Of a stretch of DNA of 64,000 nucleotides, positions 10,901 to 17,453 are shown piece after piece. Positions within the stretch are counted from its first letter, which is position 1. Each line of letters starts with the position of its first letter. This stretch comes from Isochrysis galbana (lineage: Eukaryota > Haptophyta > Isochrysidales > Isochrysidaceae): NCBI GenBank assembly GCA_018136815.1, contig CM030931.1:6426273-6490272 (forward strand), in the 5' to 3' direction. Under the pieces are notes generated by a model. The model did no database searches, was not told the origin of the DNA, and saw only the letters and a program-made list of their open reading frames with translations. Both the position numbers and the translations under genes were made by a program.

Positions 10901-12629
10901 CGCTCGCCATGGCGAGGAAGACTCTAGCGGCGGATTCGAGAGCCTGGCGTCGTCCCGGCTCCCGATCGAGCCACTGGCAACTCACCGCCGACAAATACGT
11001 GCACGGCGGATGCGCGACCACGAGGTCCCAACCTAGATTTTGAATGTGAAGAGCATCTCCGCAGAAGTGGGGAATGTAGTCGATCTCCGACGGTCGTAGA
11101 TCGCACGTCGCGACGTGCGCTCCGGCGAGTAGGAACATCGAAGACACGACCCCGCTAGCTTCACCGACGACCAGAACGCGGGGTGGAGGAATCCCCTCGG
11201 CCGCGTCGAACGTCACGGCGTCGTGGATCGCTGCTAACTCAGCGCAAAGCTCGTCGAAATGCGTCGGCAACACGGCAGAGGGCGATGCATGAGTGCTCGC
11301 GTCCGGCCGCCGCAAGGCTAGAGCAGCTTCGGCGAGATGGCGGGGCAAGATGACGGAGGAACCGCTAGCCCAGGCACGGGAGGCGGCTAACATTTGAAGC
11401 TCGCGCGTAGGGGCGCGGGCAGTTTCAGTAGACTTGGCGGCCGAGGAACAACCAACCACGGCGATCCGGTGGATGGCCTCGGCAGTGGAATTCAGGGGAA
11501 GGAGATCGTCGCCCTCGAGTTTCGGTGGGCTAGACATGAAGGGGGTTGGCTCCGGCGGGCGATCCCTGGAACGGGGATCCTCCGGAGAGCCGAGAGAAAG
11601 AGGAGACGCCGGCGTCCGTGTGGGGCGCGACGAGAGATCGTAATCGACGGCCCCTGCGTCTCCCGAGTCTGGGGTGGCCACGGCGTGAGCGCGGAAAGCC
11701 GCAGCTCCCTTGGAACCTTCAACTTCATTGACTCCGGAAGCCGACCCTTCCGGGTCGGTAACCAGGTCAGAAACGAGAACGGGTGCAACTTCGAGACGAG
11801 AGAATGAACACGATGACGGAGAAATATAACGAACCGCGGAGAGAGGTGAGGAGGAGGCACTAGTCTCCGCCTCTACAGCACGAGAACCTACAGTAGACAA
11901 CGACAATTCGTCCGCAGAGCGGCTCCGGCTATGGCCCTTGGGAGAGAGGTCTCCAGTGGGGTCCCGCCGGGAAAGAGCAGAAACAGGTAGAGCAGCAACA
12001 ACGTTTTCGGACGCGGCAGCGGCCACGTCGGACCTATCCATAGAACCTAGAGCAGAAGATGATACCGAGTCGACAGCCCCCGAGGGCTTCACAACTGATT
12101 GTTTACGAAACGAAGAGACCGAAGACGCGTCGAATCCACCTAGCCCACCCCCTTGGGCAGGGCCGTCGGGGGGTGAATCCAGGGATGAAGATGCGACGAA
12201 AGACCTAGGAGAGTTAGAAGAAACCGATGACAGCATAGTATCCGTAGAAATAGATTCCAAGAGGGGCAGCGAGCGAGAATCGGCCCCTAACATCCTAATA
12301 GCGTGCGGAGTAATAGAAGAACTTGTAGACGTACACGAATTTCGGAGAGTCGGGTCGCGACTATCTCCGGGGCAAACCTGTTTCCAGGAGCCCGGGTCAA
12401 GTGTCGACTCCGGCTTCCGAGATAGCCGTCCGGCGGGGGCTTCAGCCGGCGAGGCGGCTCCCACCGTCGAAGACTGAATGGAGCTAGAGACAGGGGGAGA
12501 ATCGCCGCGTTGACAGCTCTTCTCCCCAAGCGACGTAGGGATCGGATCGGGATGGTGGTGGTGGCGTTCGGGCCCACCGCCCGAGATGTTCTCCGCCAGG
12601 GTTTGAGGGACGGGGACCCCGCCGGACCC
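4974..12629 (-). CDS. pol: Pol polyprotein: methyltransferase-like, protease, RT, RNase H, integrase, chromodomain
   Basis: One open frame of about 2,550 codons, in the same frame as Gag and following its TAG stop directly. Residues below are counted from the GTG at 12464. 1-420: Ser/Pro/Ala-rich, unrecognised. About 428-620: methyltransferase-like (entered separately). 1041-1045: protease DTGAG. About 1430-1600: reverse transcriptase with YLDD at 1571-1574 and the FCVDYR and LPFGIQSGP blocks. About 1730-1855: RNase H (KTDGASK, ELLAALE, DADGLSR). About 2040-2210: integrase with an HHCC-type zinc region and the D, D, E core (YCDVL, TDAGSN, EGVGFVE). About 2400-2440: chromodomain (DDEYIVEKLL, YLVKWRGY, ATWEP). 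The protein would make, process and integrate the element's cDNA; the chromodomain is expected to guide integration to modified histones. No ATG lies at the start of the frame, so synthesis probably depends on amber readthrough, although internal initiation is possible. Confidence 0.93.
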   Translation of the reverse strand, partial: GSGGVPVPQTLAENISGGGPERHHHHPDPIPTSLGEKSCQRGDSPPVSSSIQSSTVGAASPAEAPAGRLSRKPESTLDPGSWKQVCPGDSRDPTLRNSCTSTSSSITPHAIRMLGADSRSLPLLESISTDTMLSSVSSNSPRSFVASSSLDSPPDGPAQGGGLGGFDASSVSSFRKQSVVKPSGAVDSVSSSALGSMDRSDVAAAASENVVAALPVSALSRRDPTGDLSPKGHSRSRSADELSLSTVGSRAVEAETSASSSPLSAVRYISPSSCSFSRLEVAPVLVSDLVTDPEGSASGVNEVEGSKGAAAFRAHAVATPDSGDAGAVDYDLSSRPTRTPASPLSLGSPEDPRSRDRPPEPTPFMSSPPKLEGDDLLPLNSTAEAIHRIAVVGCSSAAKSTETARAPTRELQMLAASRAWASGSSVILPRHLAEAALALRRPDASTHASPSAVLPTHFDELCAELAAIHDAVTFDAAEGIPPPRVLVVGEASGVVSSMFLLAGAHVATCDLRPSEIDYIPHFCGDALHIQNLGWDLVVAHPPCTYLSAVSCQWLDREPGRRQALESAARVFLAMASADAPFVAVENPRMHAEASALVGGLRPRQFVQPWQHGTGHQKATGLYLTASLPPLQPSKIVEGRLSAMADLSPSPHRGALRSRTYVGIAGAMAAQWMPVLRRYARKAKASRSLDFTVDWAISQAAASLRERPSLCSTGFELAEPRTALARFMEGRGEAASSSHLTPPSGSLVSDSVVVIPDVGPVADASRLLHQEDSETNVSQDGTEAKGDRFTPWEWPIRDRSTTPGPPNTVKKRRSKWQVFDRDVISGVHRWQDVTPSIAQEIAEQAAAAEPSEPPILSRLGSQGINALSPSASFTAGDEGVAEPTGSVVAERPLENGDVGLDSGEDDTPETPEHRSMQALETKPSDAADGEGTPQALCGDGAAARGLSAAGFSELSKLPKTDLQKSLEKEWSRQMDQPRHPTDRRGLGYDGVPNPSSSAKASPYSSIPFVPQTVAAAIERVPHVDEPSPSRPASNPTTPSPGAGTSLPVESIADTPPPLYPRHCLYVRDLVVCRADGDRAAQGFVLPDVALTVNSTLADTGAGPSVITTALLDRLPEDACVERVSDATVPNLHGPDGLPLITRGRASLVFSLSGRLFRHSFAVIEGNPMLLLGNDFLAAHSATISLDAASSEGSLRLRPASGDSEDSSRVLSECVVRVSTAPPPVADSGFVGAISMSPGQPLTVDFLERSTGTREIPAGSEGEAAADARQPLYTPLFESADEFAAKAPASTSSEYLLYTEQAVTIPAFHRATIWVRVPLALRDHSDCAMLVDRLPNREALDSSPLVMPTVVTPTDDHRIAVTIIHTGVDALTLPSLHPIASLQVRFKLHRGWTPTGSEGDGDPVTALSEEQRSLLDSATIDPDRLLSDDQREEVRQLLARRIKAFALHPGAPNHTHVLEVELPLNPGAVPHRHAPSRVGRAGELIIEEEVAKMEAAGIIRKSNSAWASRVVLVSKKDGSVRFCVDYRDTNAKLRVEDSPLPLIVEAIDRLASGQGPLSSLFLCTLDLASGFWGIPIKESHKHITAFTTHRGKYEFNFLPFGIQSGPSYMCRLMDIVLGALAWEICMPYLDDVGIWSTGVGPSEEARAQASFEQMLHRLDLVLERLEWAGLTCKMSKCVFFATSTEYLGHVVSREGLKMDPKKVAAVADIDPSSINSLEAVRSFLGLCSYYRRFIRQFAAKAAPLTALTRKGCDVAKESQSEECRRAIQELKTAITSEPVLTPPRDDRPFIVKTDGASKLGIAGILSQLGDDNRERVVGYYARSLTSAERHWTVTEIELLAALESIRNWRPYLWGRRFKLVVDHSALRWLHTMKDQVAGGPASRLTRWALKLAEYRFDVEHKPGAVHQDADGLSRLASLEPEHEDEPLAGPASLAVREPGSESLAEHERSHPVAAITRSVATARGLQALDRSRRRASDSGPAIQSSYLAPGTPTSAEMKAALAEDPFVEPLLGSGETANHEPSGQGSPPPAAASGPVADDDSCSSPVAPAPAPAQQSKMLRRFVVHDGLVYYRTVLDSTDSDSLVLYVPPLLRSRYLFAYHDRSGHLGVSRMSGLLRTRVYWPGMSSDVASYVRECHECTLAKPLPRALASPSGLSVGTYPFDVVYCDVLSLAPTHNFVPGVSGYDKLVVFIDSLTRWIEAEPSNGDPSSEMALDMFIRLIVTRYGVPRQLRTDAGSNLCSVLVSRILELTGTDLSSTEPYRHEGVGFVERAQQTLIRLMRASNEGGGHWVDHLPFLLLSLRASSGRVTSRSPASLIFGRELRLPAQLSDPKTVSPTALEAASADVRSYASRLNASLRLSWSSALEATLAAQAESVRDATIKSQRPARFEPGDRVCMRLPGHANKLQFIYSGPYRVVEALSDTRYRLRDLENRLVKEEVHISNLRPYHTFVDEEPLADDEYIVEKLLDRRSHGDSTEYLVKWRGYSLREATWEPRSELLRRCSDLLDDYDRSVEETCPEDVESPEATSSSARDTPLPPVLDAPSSRTRSRLHPR
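10605..11183 (-). other. Phage-type DNA-methyltransferase-like domain inside Pol
   Basis: Pol residues about 428-620, starting at RVLVVGEASGVVSSMFLLAG. It matches, from memory of the family, small phage and prophage proteins related to DNA cytosine-5 methyltransferases. Motifs in order: cofactor-binding-like VGEASG; an acidic end of strand 2 (CDLRPSE); a GD pair (FCGDAL); the catalytic-type loop WDLVVAHPPCTYLS, with the Cys codon at 11001-11003; VAVENPRMH, resembling the ENV motif; VQPWQHGTGHQKATGLYL; the LPPLQPSKIVEGR block; and RSRTYVGIAGAMAAQW, resembling motifs VIII-X. All key residues are present, so it is not obviously dead. Cytosine methylation as the activity is inference. Confidence 0.8.
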
Positions 12630-12632
12630 CTA
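12630..12632 (-). other. In-frame amber codon between gag and pol
   Basis: On the coding strand the context is CCT CAG TAG GGG TCC GGC GGG GTC. I translated every codon from here to 12464 and found no other stop, so Gag and Pol share one frame interrupted only by this TAG. A CAG-TAG-G context followed by a GC-rich stretch resembles retroviral readthrough sites of the murine leukaemia virus type. Readthrough itself is inferred. Confidence 0.85.
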
Positions 12633-15347
12633 CTGAGGCTTAACCCGGACCATCGAGCGAAGAAGCTTATGAATGTGCTCGTCCGATCCACACTCTCCGC
12701 AGCCAGCCTCACACAGAAAGCGGATATATGGCTGACAGATGACGGGGTTGTGAGCACCGTCTCCCGTGCCATATTTCCAGGCTTCGCTGGATGGAGTGCC
12801 AGGAGGAGCGTGAGGTCGGAAAGCGCAGAAGGCACAGCCGTTTTCGTTCGTCCATTCGGTGATTCCCCTATTGATATCGTCCGTCCGTGGAGTTTCCATT
12901 GAATTATCGGCCGGTCGGCACTTTGCTAGCGCCGCCGAGACCCTTGGGTGCTTGGCATAGCCTGCTACGGCCCAGAAGCGGGCTCGGGCCCGATTCCAAA
13001 GCTCGGGCGTCCACCGGGATACGCCCAAATCGGGCGGTAGCCCTTGGCCGTTCGCCGGCGGATCGCAGCGACGGCTGGGCGGCCGAGACGAGCCTCCCTT
13101 TCGACCCGGTGGATCGGTCAGTATAGCCGGCAACGGTGAGTTGGAGTGGTAACTTGCCGGCGGTGCAGCAGCCCGATAATCAGGCTTCGAAGCAGGCGAA
13201 TGTCCCTGTCCGCGAAGAGCTTCCGCCACGGTAGCTTGGACGGCCGCCTGCACGGCGGCAACCATGTCCGTGGTCGAAGCGGTCTTCTGGGACGAGGAAG
13301 TCTCGTTCTTTGCCTCGCCTGAGGCCTTAGTGCGTACGCTAGCCACGGTTTGCTTCGTCAAGGGCCGGGATTGATGACGCTTCACCCGGGCCTGCTCGTA
13401 AGGGCTGAGGTACCGTTGGCAGAGGTTGACGCACGAGAGCGCCGACCGACCTAGCTCGTGGTTCTCTACGCGGAAACGAGTCTCCGCGAGCACCTCCGCA
13501 AATTTAATAGCATTATCGACGCCGCGCTGAGGATCAACCTTATCGTTTCGAATGATTTCTTCGAACCTCTGGTTGATCTCATGGGCCATGTTTGGGTGAT
13601 CCCACACGTTGGTGGAGTCAACCGCGGAATCGCCAAGCTTGCGGATGTAGGCGCGAACCAAATTCTTGCTGAGCTCACATAGATCAGCGCCGGCCTCGCG
13701 CTCCCTCATGCGGTCCCACTCCATCGACGCCGAGTCTTTCGCGAAACCATCGGCCCCGTTTGCGAAGGTCCCGTCGCATTTGCGAAGAAGGACGTCAGCA
13801 GCGAGGACAGGGTTGAGAGCGAGAGCGCGATCCTCCACTAGATCAAGGAGGAAGGCGAAGATGCGGGAATTGCCGCTGGAATTGGCGCCGGCTGCCGCGA
13901 GGAGGGAGGTAAATATTTCGCGATGATCGCAGCCGAGCGCTAGTGCCCGCTCCAACGGCTTGATGAGCGTGAGTCGAAATTCGTTCCAGGCTGTTGCCGC
14001 CGTTTGCACGTTATCGGAGGCGAGGGCCTTTGGGAAGCGGAGCTCCGAAAGCTCTTTGCCCATCCTGACCTGATGGTGAAGGGTTTGCTCGGCTGAAAAG
14101 CGGCTACGCACCCATTTGAGCAAGTGGTCCTCCTCCATGAAAATTCGGCAATGCCAAACGTTGCCCGCCAGGGAGAGGTTGCTCTTCAAAATGGTGTGGA
14201 TGAGCTCATGCTCGTCGGAGTCGCGGTAAAGTGCGGCCAGATCGCGTGAGGGCAGGGCGAGGAGATTTTTCCACTCGCTTACAACTGCCTCTCGCTCATC
14301 CATCCCCACCGCAAGGCAGGGGTCACGAGGGTGGCGGAACGGCACCACCGGGGTCGGGCCCCGGTAAGGGCTCTGATCCTGGCGGCGGGATTCCGATTTG
14401 GAGGTCGGGTACGCCGACCGTGGAACCCTAGTAGCCGGAGAGGCGTGGCCCTTTTGGTCTAGGGCAGGAGGCTCGTCCATGGATGGTTCCTTCTGAGCCG
14501 GCCTAGCAGAATCCGCAGCCGCCTCGGTCCGATCCATGGACGGACTTGAAGTGGGCTCTTGGCGGGCTTGGAGTAGCTGAGTCAGGGCTTTGAACCCTGC
14601 TTCAACTTGATCCCGGAGAAGCCCCTCCCTCGCCTCTGCCGCGGCAAGAGATGACTGTAGGCGCTCCACAGCCCCTTTTAGGGTGTTGGTCTGCGCTTGA
14701 AGCCTTGCCATTTCCGCATCCTGACGCGCCGCGGCCGTCTCGATCGGGGTGATCTCTTGATCAAAGACCCCTTTTGATGACGGCGGGGCATAGTCCCGGT
14801 AAGCGGGGCTTCGGAAGCTGATCCCCTCCCCTTCACCGACCTCAGACTCATCATCTCGAAGGTGAGGAGGGGGGTCAAACTGAATCAGAGGGAGGGGACC
14901 CTCCTCCACCTCATTGGCCAACTCAGCGACGCTGAAGTTGGCCTCATGCGGGAGAGGGTCATGCTCCACCATGGCCCGCTGTGATTGCACCCGGTGGGTG
15001 CCGAAGGAAGCGGACAAATCCTCGCCATCCGCCACGAGCTGATCGGAGCCAGTCGTGGAGATAGCAGCCGGGGTGATGGGTGCCATTGGTGTAGCCTCAG
15101 AAGCCGTGGGATCACTCGGACATCCCACGGGAGCAAAAGCTGCAGCGGGCAGAGAAGGTTCCCTGAGGGGTTCCTCCTCTGCGGCCGAGGACGCAAGCTT
15201 CGATTTCGTGCTTGTCGAGTCGAGCGCTACCGGAGGGCTCTGAGCCACTCCGTCGCGAGCGGCACCGGCGGCTAGCGCGGCGCTTTGTCCCTCCTCCCCA
15301 CCGGGAGTCGGGTGAATGAAATTCTGGACTGGGTCGGGCAACCCCAT
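12630..15347 (-). CDS. gag: Gag-like structural protein
   Basis: About 905 residues from the first in-frame ATG (15347), which lies inside the 5' LTR, 135 bases before its inner edge; the open frame extends further back to 15512 without ATG. A coiled coil is likely near DAEMARLQAQTNTLKGAVERL. The middle region (EHELIHTILKSNLSLAGNVW to LERALALGC) has the helical character of a capsid, by position rather than by recognised homology. The C-terminus has scattered Cys and His residues (CAFCAF, VICQPYIRFLCEAGCGECG) that could form an atypical zinc-binding nucleic-acid motif, not a classical CCHC knuckle. It would form the particle that packages element RNA. It is longer than most Ty3/Gypsy Gag proteins. 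Confidence 0.8.
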   Translation of the reverse strand: MGLPDPVQNFIHPTPGGEEGQSAALAAGAARDGVAQSPPVALDSTSTKSKLASSAAEEEPLREPSLPAAAFAPVGCPSDPTASEATPMAPITPAAISTTGSDQLVADGEDLSASFGTHRVQSQRAMVEHDPLPHEANFSVAELANEVEEGPLPLIQFDPPPHLRDDESEVGEGEGISFRSPAYRDYAPPSSKGVFDQEITPIETAAARQDAEMARLQAQTNTLKGAVERLQSSLAAAEAREGLLRDQVEAGFKALTQLLQARQEPTSSPSMDRTEAAADSARPAQKEPSMDEPPALDQKGHASPATRVPRSAYPTSKSESRRQDQSPYRGPTPVVPFRHPRDPCLAVGMDEREAVVSEWKNLLALPSRDLAALYRDSDEHELIHTILKSNLSLAGNVWHCRIFMEEDHLLKWVRSRFSAEQTLHHQVRMGKELSELRFPKALASDNVQTAATAWNEFRLTLIKPLERALALGCDHREIFTSLLAAAGANSSGNSRIFAFLLDLVEDRALALNPVLAADVLLRKCDGTFANGADGFAKDSASMEWDRMREREAGADLCELSKNLVRAYIRKLGDSAVDSTNVWDHPNMAHEINQRFEEIIRNDKVDPQRGVDNAIKFAEVLAETRFRVENHELGRSALSCVNLCQRYLSPYEQARVKRHQSRPLTKQTVASVRTKASGEAKNETSSSQKTASTTDMVAAVQAAVQATVAEALRGQGHSPASKPDYRAAAPPASYHSNSPLPAILTDPPGRKGGSSRPPSRRCDPPANGQGLPPDLGVSRWTPELWNRARARFWAVAGYAKHPRVSAALAKCRPADNSMETPRTDDINRGITEWTNENGCAFCAFRPHAPPGTPSSEAWKYGTGDGAHNPVICQPYIRFLCEAGCGECGSDEHIHKLLRSMVRVKPQ

Positions 15348-16545
15348 TCGGGTGTATGGACAGGGAACGAACGGCGAACGAAGGACTGTGGGGCGGCGAG
15401 GCGCTCCTAGCGGCCCTAGTGTGATGGGTTGTAAGAGATTGTTAGACCTACAAAGAACTCTTCCCTCAGGGAGGGAGCCTAGGCTGCTTGAGTGCAGCGA
15501 CGCAGCGAACAACGACGGACAACGGAGCTGAGAACAACAGGATACACCGACTCACGAACACACCGGAATCATTCACCCAAACAAAGCAAATTATCAAGCA
15601 ACCGCGACCCCAAATCACCGATAACTCAAACACGTCGCGAGAGACGGAGAGAGAGAGCGAGAGAGAGAGAGACTCCGCAGCGACGGCCGGAGCGTGTCTC
15701 CGTTGTAACTTCCCACGTAGTGGAGAGTCCGAAGGGGAGCGTCCTGTCGCGCGACCACGGCGATCACTTTGGATACAGATCGCAACGAGATGTCTTCACG
15801 ACCGAATAAATCTTGCCGTTGAGCGTGAACCTTCTAGACGCTTCTAACGAACAACCCTGAGTAGCAACCAAGGGGAAGAAACACCAAAGGGGCCAAGGCT
15901 TGCATGTAACTTGCATCAAGGGGAAAGATTCCCTCACCTAGGAAGCGAACCTACACCGATCTCCAAGGGGAGATGGCAAATTAAACCTCAAATCTCGAGC
16001 GGCTAGAGCAACCGACTCGCTCGCCAAAACCTTGACCGAGAAGAAAGAAGCAAGGACCTACAAGCCAAGGGTAGCGGACCTAGGGAATGTGAGAGGAAGT
16101 TTCCGAACGCCAACGCGAACGCCAAACGCCGGAAGGCAACGAAACCCTAACCAAGCCAAGCGGAACCTACGAAGAACAGGCCTGGACGACAACGACAACG
16201 AAAGTGAAAGTGAGCAAGTCCCAAGCAAGAACCGGAACTCAACAAGAAACAACAAGCCTTGCAAGAAGCTAAACAAGCCTTCACAAGGTAACTCGAGAGC
16301 CTGAGACAAGCGCGCAGCGAGTGACAGGCGACCTGGCTCCTTTGGGTCAAGATTACCCGAAAGGAGGAAACCCGCAATCTAGACCTGACAGACAGGCTAG
16401 AAGGAACGAAACAAGAACTCGAATTCTAGATCGCTAGGGACGAACCCTACCAACCTAGATGTACCTGAGCTTCGCCGTGTGGCCGCACGACGAAGGACCT
16501 GGAAATAAGAGCCTAGAAATCGCATCATCTAGGATGAATGCGACA
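15213..16545 (-). repeat. 5' LTR of the retrotransposon
   Basis: 1,333 bp, matching 3255-4587. As the upstream LTR it should carry the element promoter and transcription start. The gag open frame begins within it. The internal sequence directly after its inner edge begins AGCACGAAATC on the coding strand, which does not start with TGG and so shows no ordinary tRNA primer-binding site at the usual place. Confidence 0.96.
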
Positions 16546-17453
16546 ATGGCGAGGCAGTGGTGCGCGCGCGCTGGTGCGTTGAGCCCCTGTGGCCCGATGG
16601 ACGTGGGTGTGGGTGGCCGGCCAACTTCAACAAGGCAGATAGCTTCTCACCTGGTTGGACCCAGGACCCAGGAGCTCATCCTGGGTGTGAATGAGAGCTC
16701 TCTCCAGGCTGCATCCAGCTGCGTGCGGCGCGCGCCTCCATCTCCATCGGGGGGGCGTCGCATCGAGAAGCGTTTTGTTTTTGGTGCGTTGAGCCCCCGG
16801 CCACCTTGAGAGTGGGTTGATTTTCCAGCGTTGCAAGAGTAAAGTAGGTGTGGACTTACTCCATCTTTGCGTCTGAGGAAGAGAGCAACGGCCCGCCGCG
16901 CCCGTTGTATCCTCTGCTGCTGTGTGGCTTTGCGGTGCCGTTGGGGGAAAGGAGAGGAGAGAGAGAGTTCCCGTGTACTGTAGGAGATAAGTTGTACCCA
17001 CAGCCTTTGGAGGGGAGAGGAGAGGAGGGAAGGAGACGACCATCATCAAGAGAAGAAGAGAGCGGGGGGGGAGAGAGAGAAGGGAGGGGGCGGCCGCCGA
17101 GAAGAGGTCTCGTCGGGGGGGGGGGAGAGTCGGAGGGAAAGGGGGCGCGGCCGCGGGGGGGATGATGGAAGAAGGGGTAATGCCCACAAGAGAGGGGGAG
17201 AGAGAGAGGGGGGGGGAGAGGAAGGGGGGGGGGGGGAGGGAGGGAAGAGAAGGAAGAGCACAGGAGAGAGAAGGGGAGGGAGTAGAAGAGGAGGGGGGGA
17301 CACAGGGTGCGCCGGCGACGACGGTGCTCTCTCTCTCGCTCTCGCTTCTCTAGTCTCTCTCTCTCTCACACCCCCCCCCCCCGCCTCTCTCTACGTACAG
17401 CGAACGTGTGGGCCCGGGGTGGGGGGGTTAGGGGTGGGGGGGAGGCGTTGGCG
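16546..17453. other. Target duplication, then GA-rich upstream region of the C2-domain gene
   Basis: Starts with the right ATGGC target duplication. A short direct repeat GGTGCGTTGAGCCC occurs near 16571 and 16783. From about 16930 to 17370 the plus strand is a strongly purine-biased GA/G tract that passes into CT repeats near 17325-17395. No gene is supported; it is probably promoter and 5'UTR of the next gene. Confidence 0.5.

Larger units (their letters stand above)
3255..16545 (-). mobile_element. Full-length Ty3/Gypsy chromovirus-like LTR retrotransposon with a methyltransferase-like domain
   Basis: A complete 13.29-kb element read on the minus strand: 5' LTR 15213-16545, gag, amber codon, pol, polypurine tract, 3' LTR 3255-4587. 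The LTRs begin TGTCG and end CGACA on the coding strand. The host sequence ATGGC is present at 3250-3254 and again at 16546-16550, a 5-bp target-site duplication. Protein order is Gag, unknown Ser-rich region, methyltransferase-like domain, aspartic protease, reverse transcriptase, RNase H, integrase, chromodomain. The order PR-RT-RH-IN and the C-terminal chromodomain define the chromovirus branch of Ty3/Gypsy. No frame is broken and the LTRs look identical, so this copy is very young and may be active. The methyltransferase-like insert is not part of the standard plan. Confidence 0.96.

Noticed and set aside
11938..12477. Plus-strand open frames opposite pol, up to 179 codons
   Set aside because: They lie antisense to an intact polyprotein with recognisable domains and have no domain of their own.
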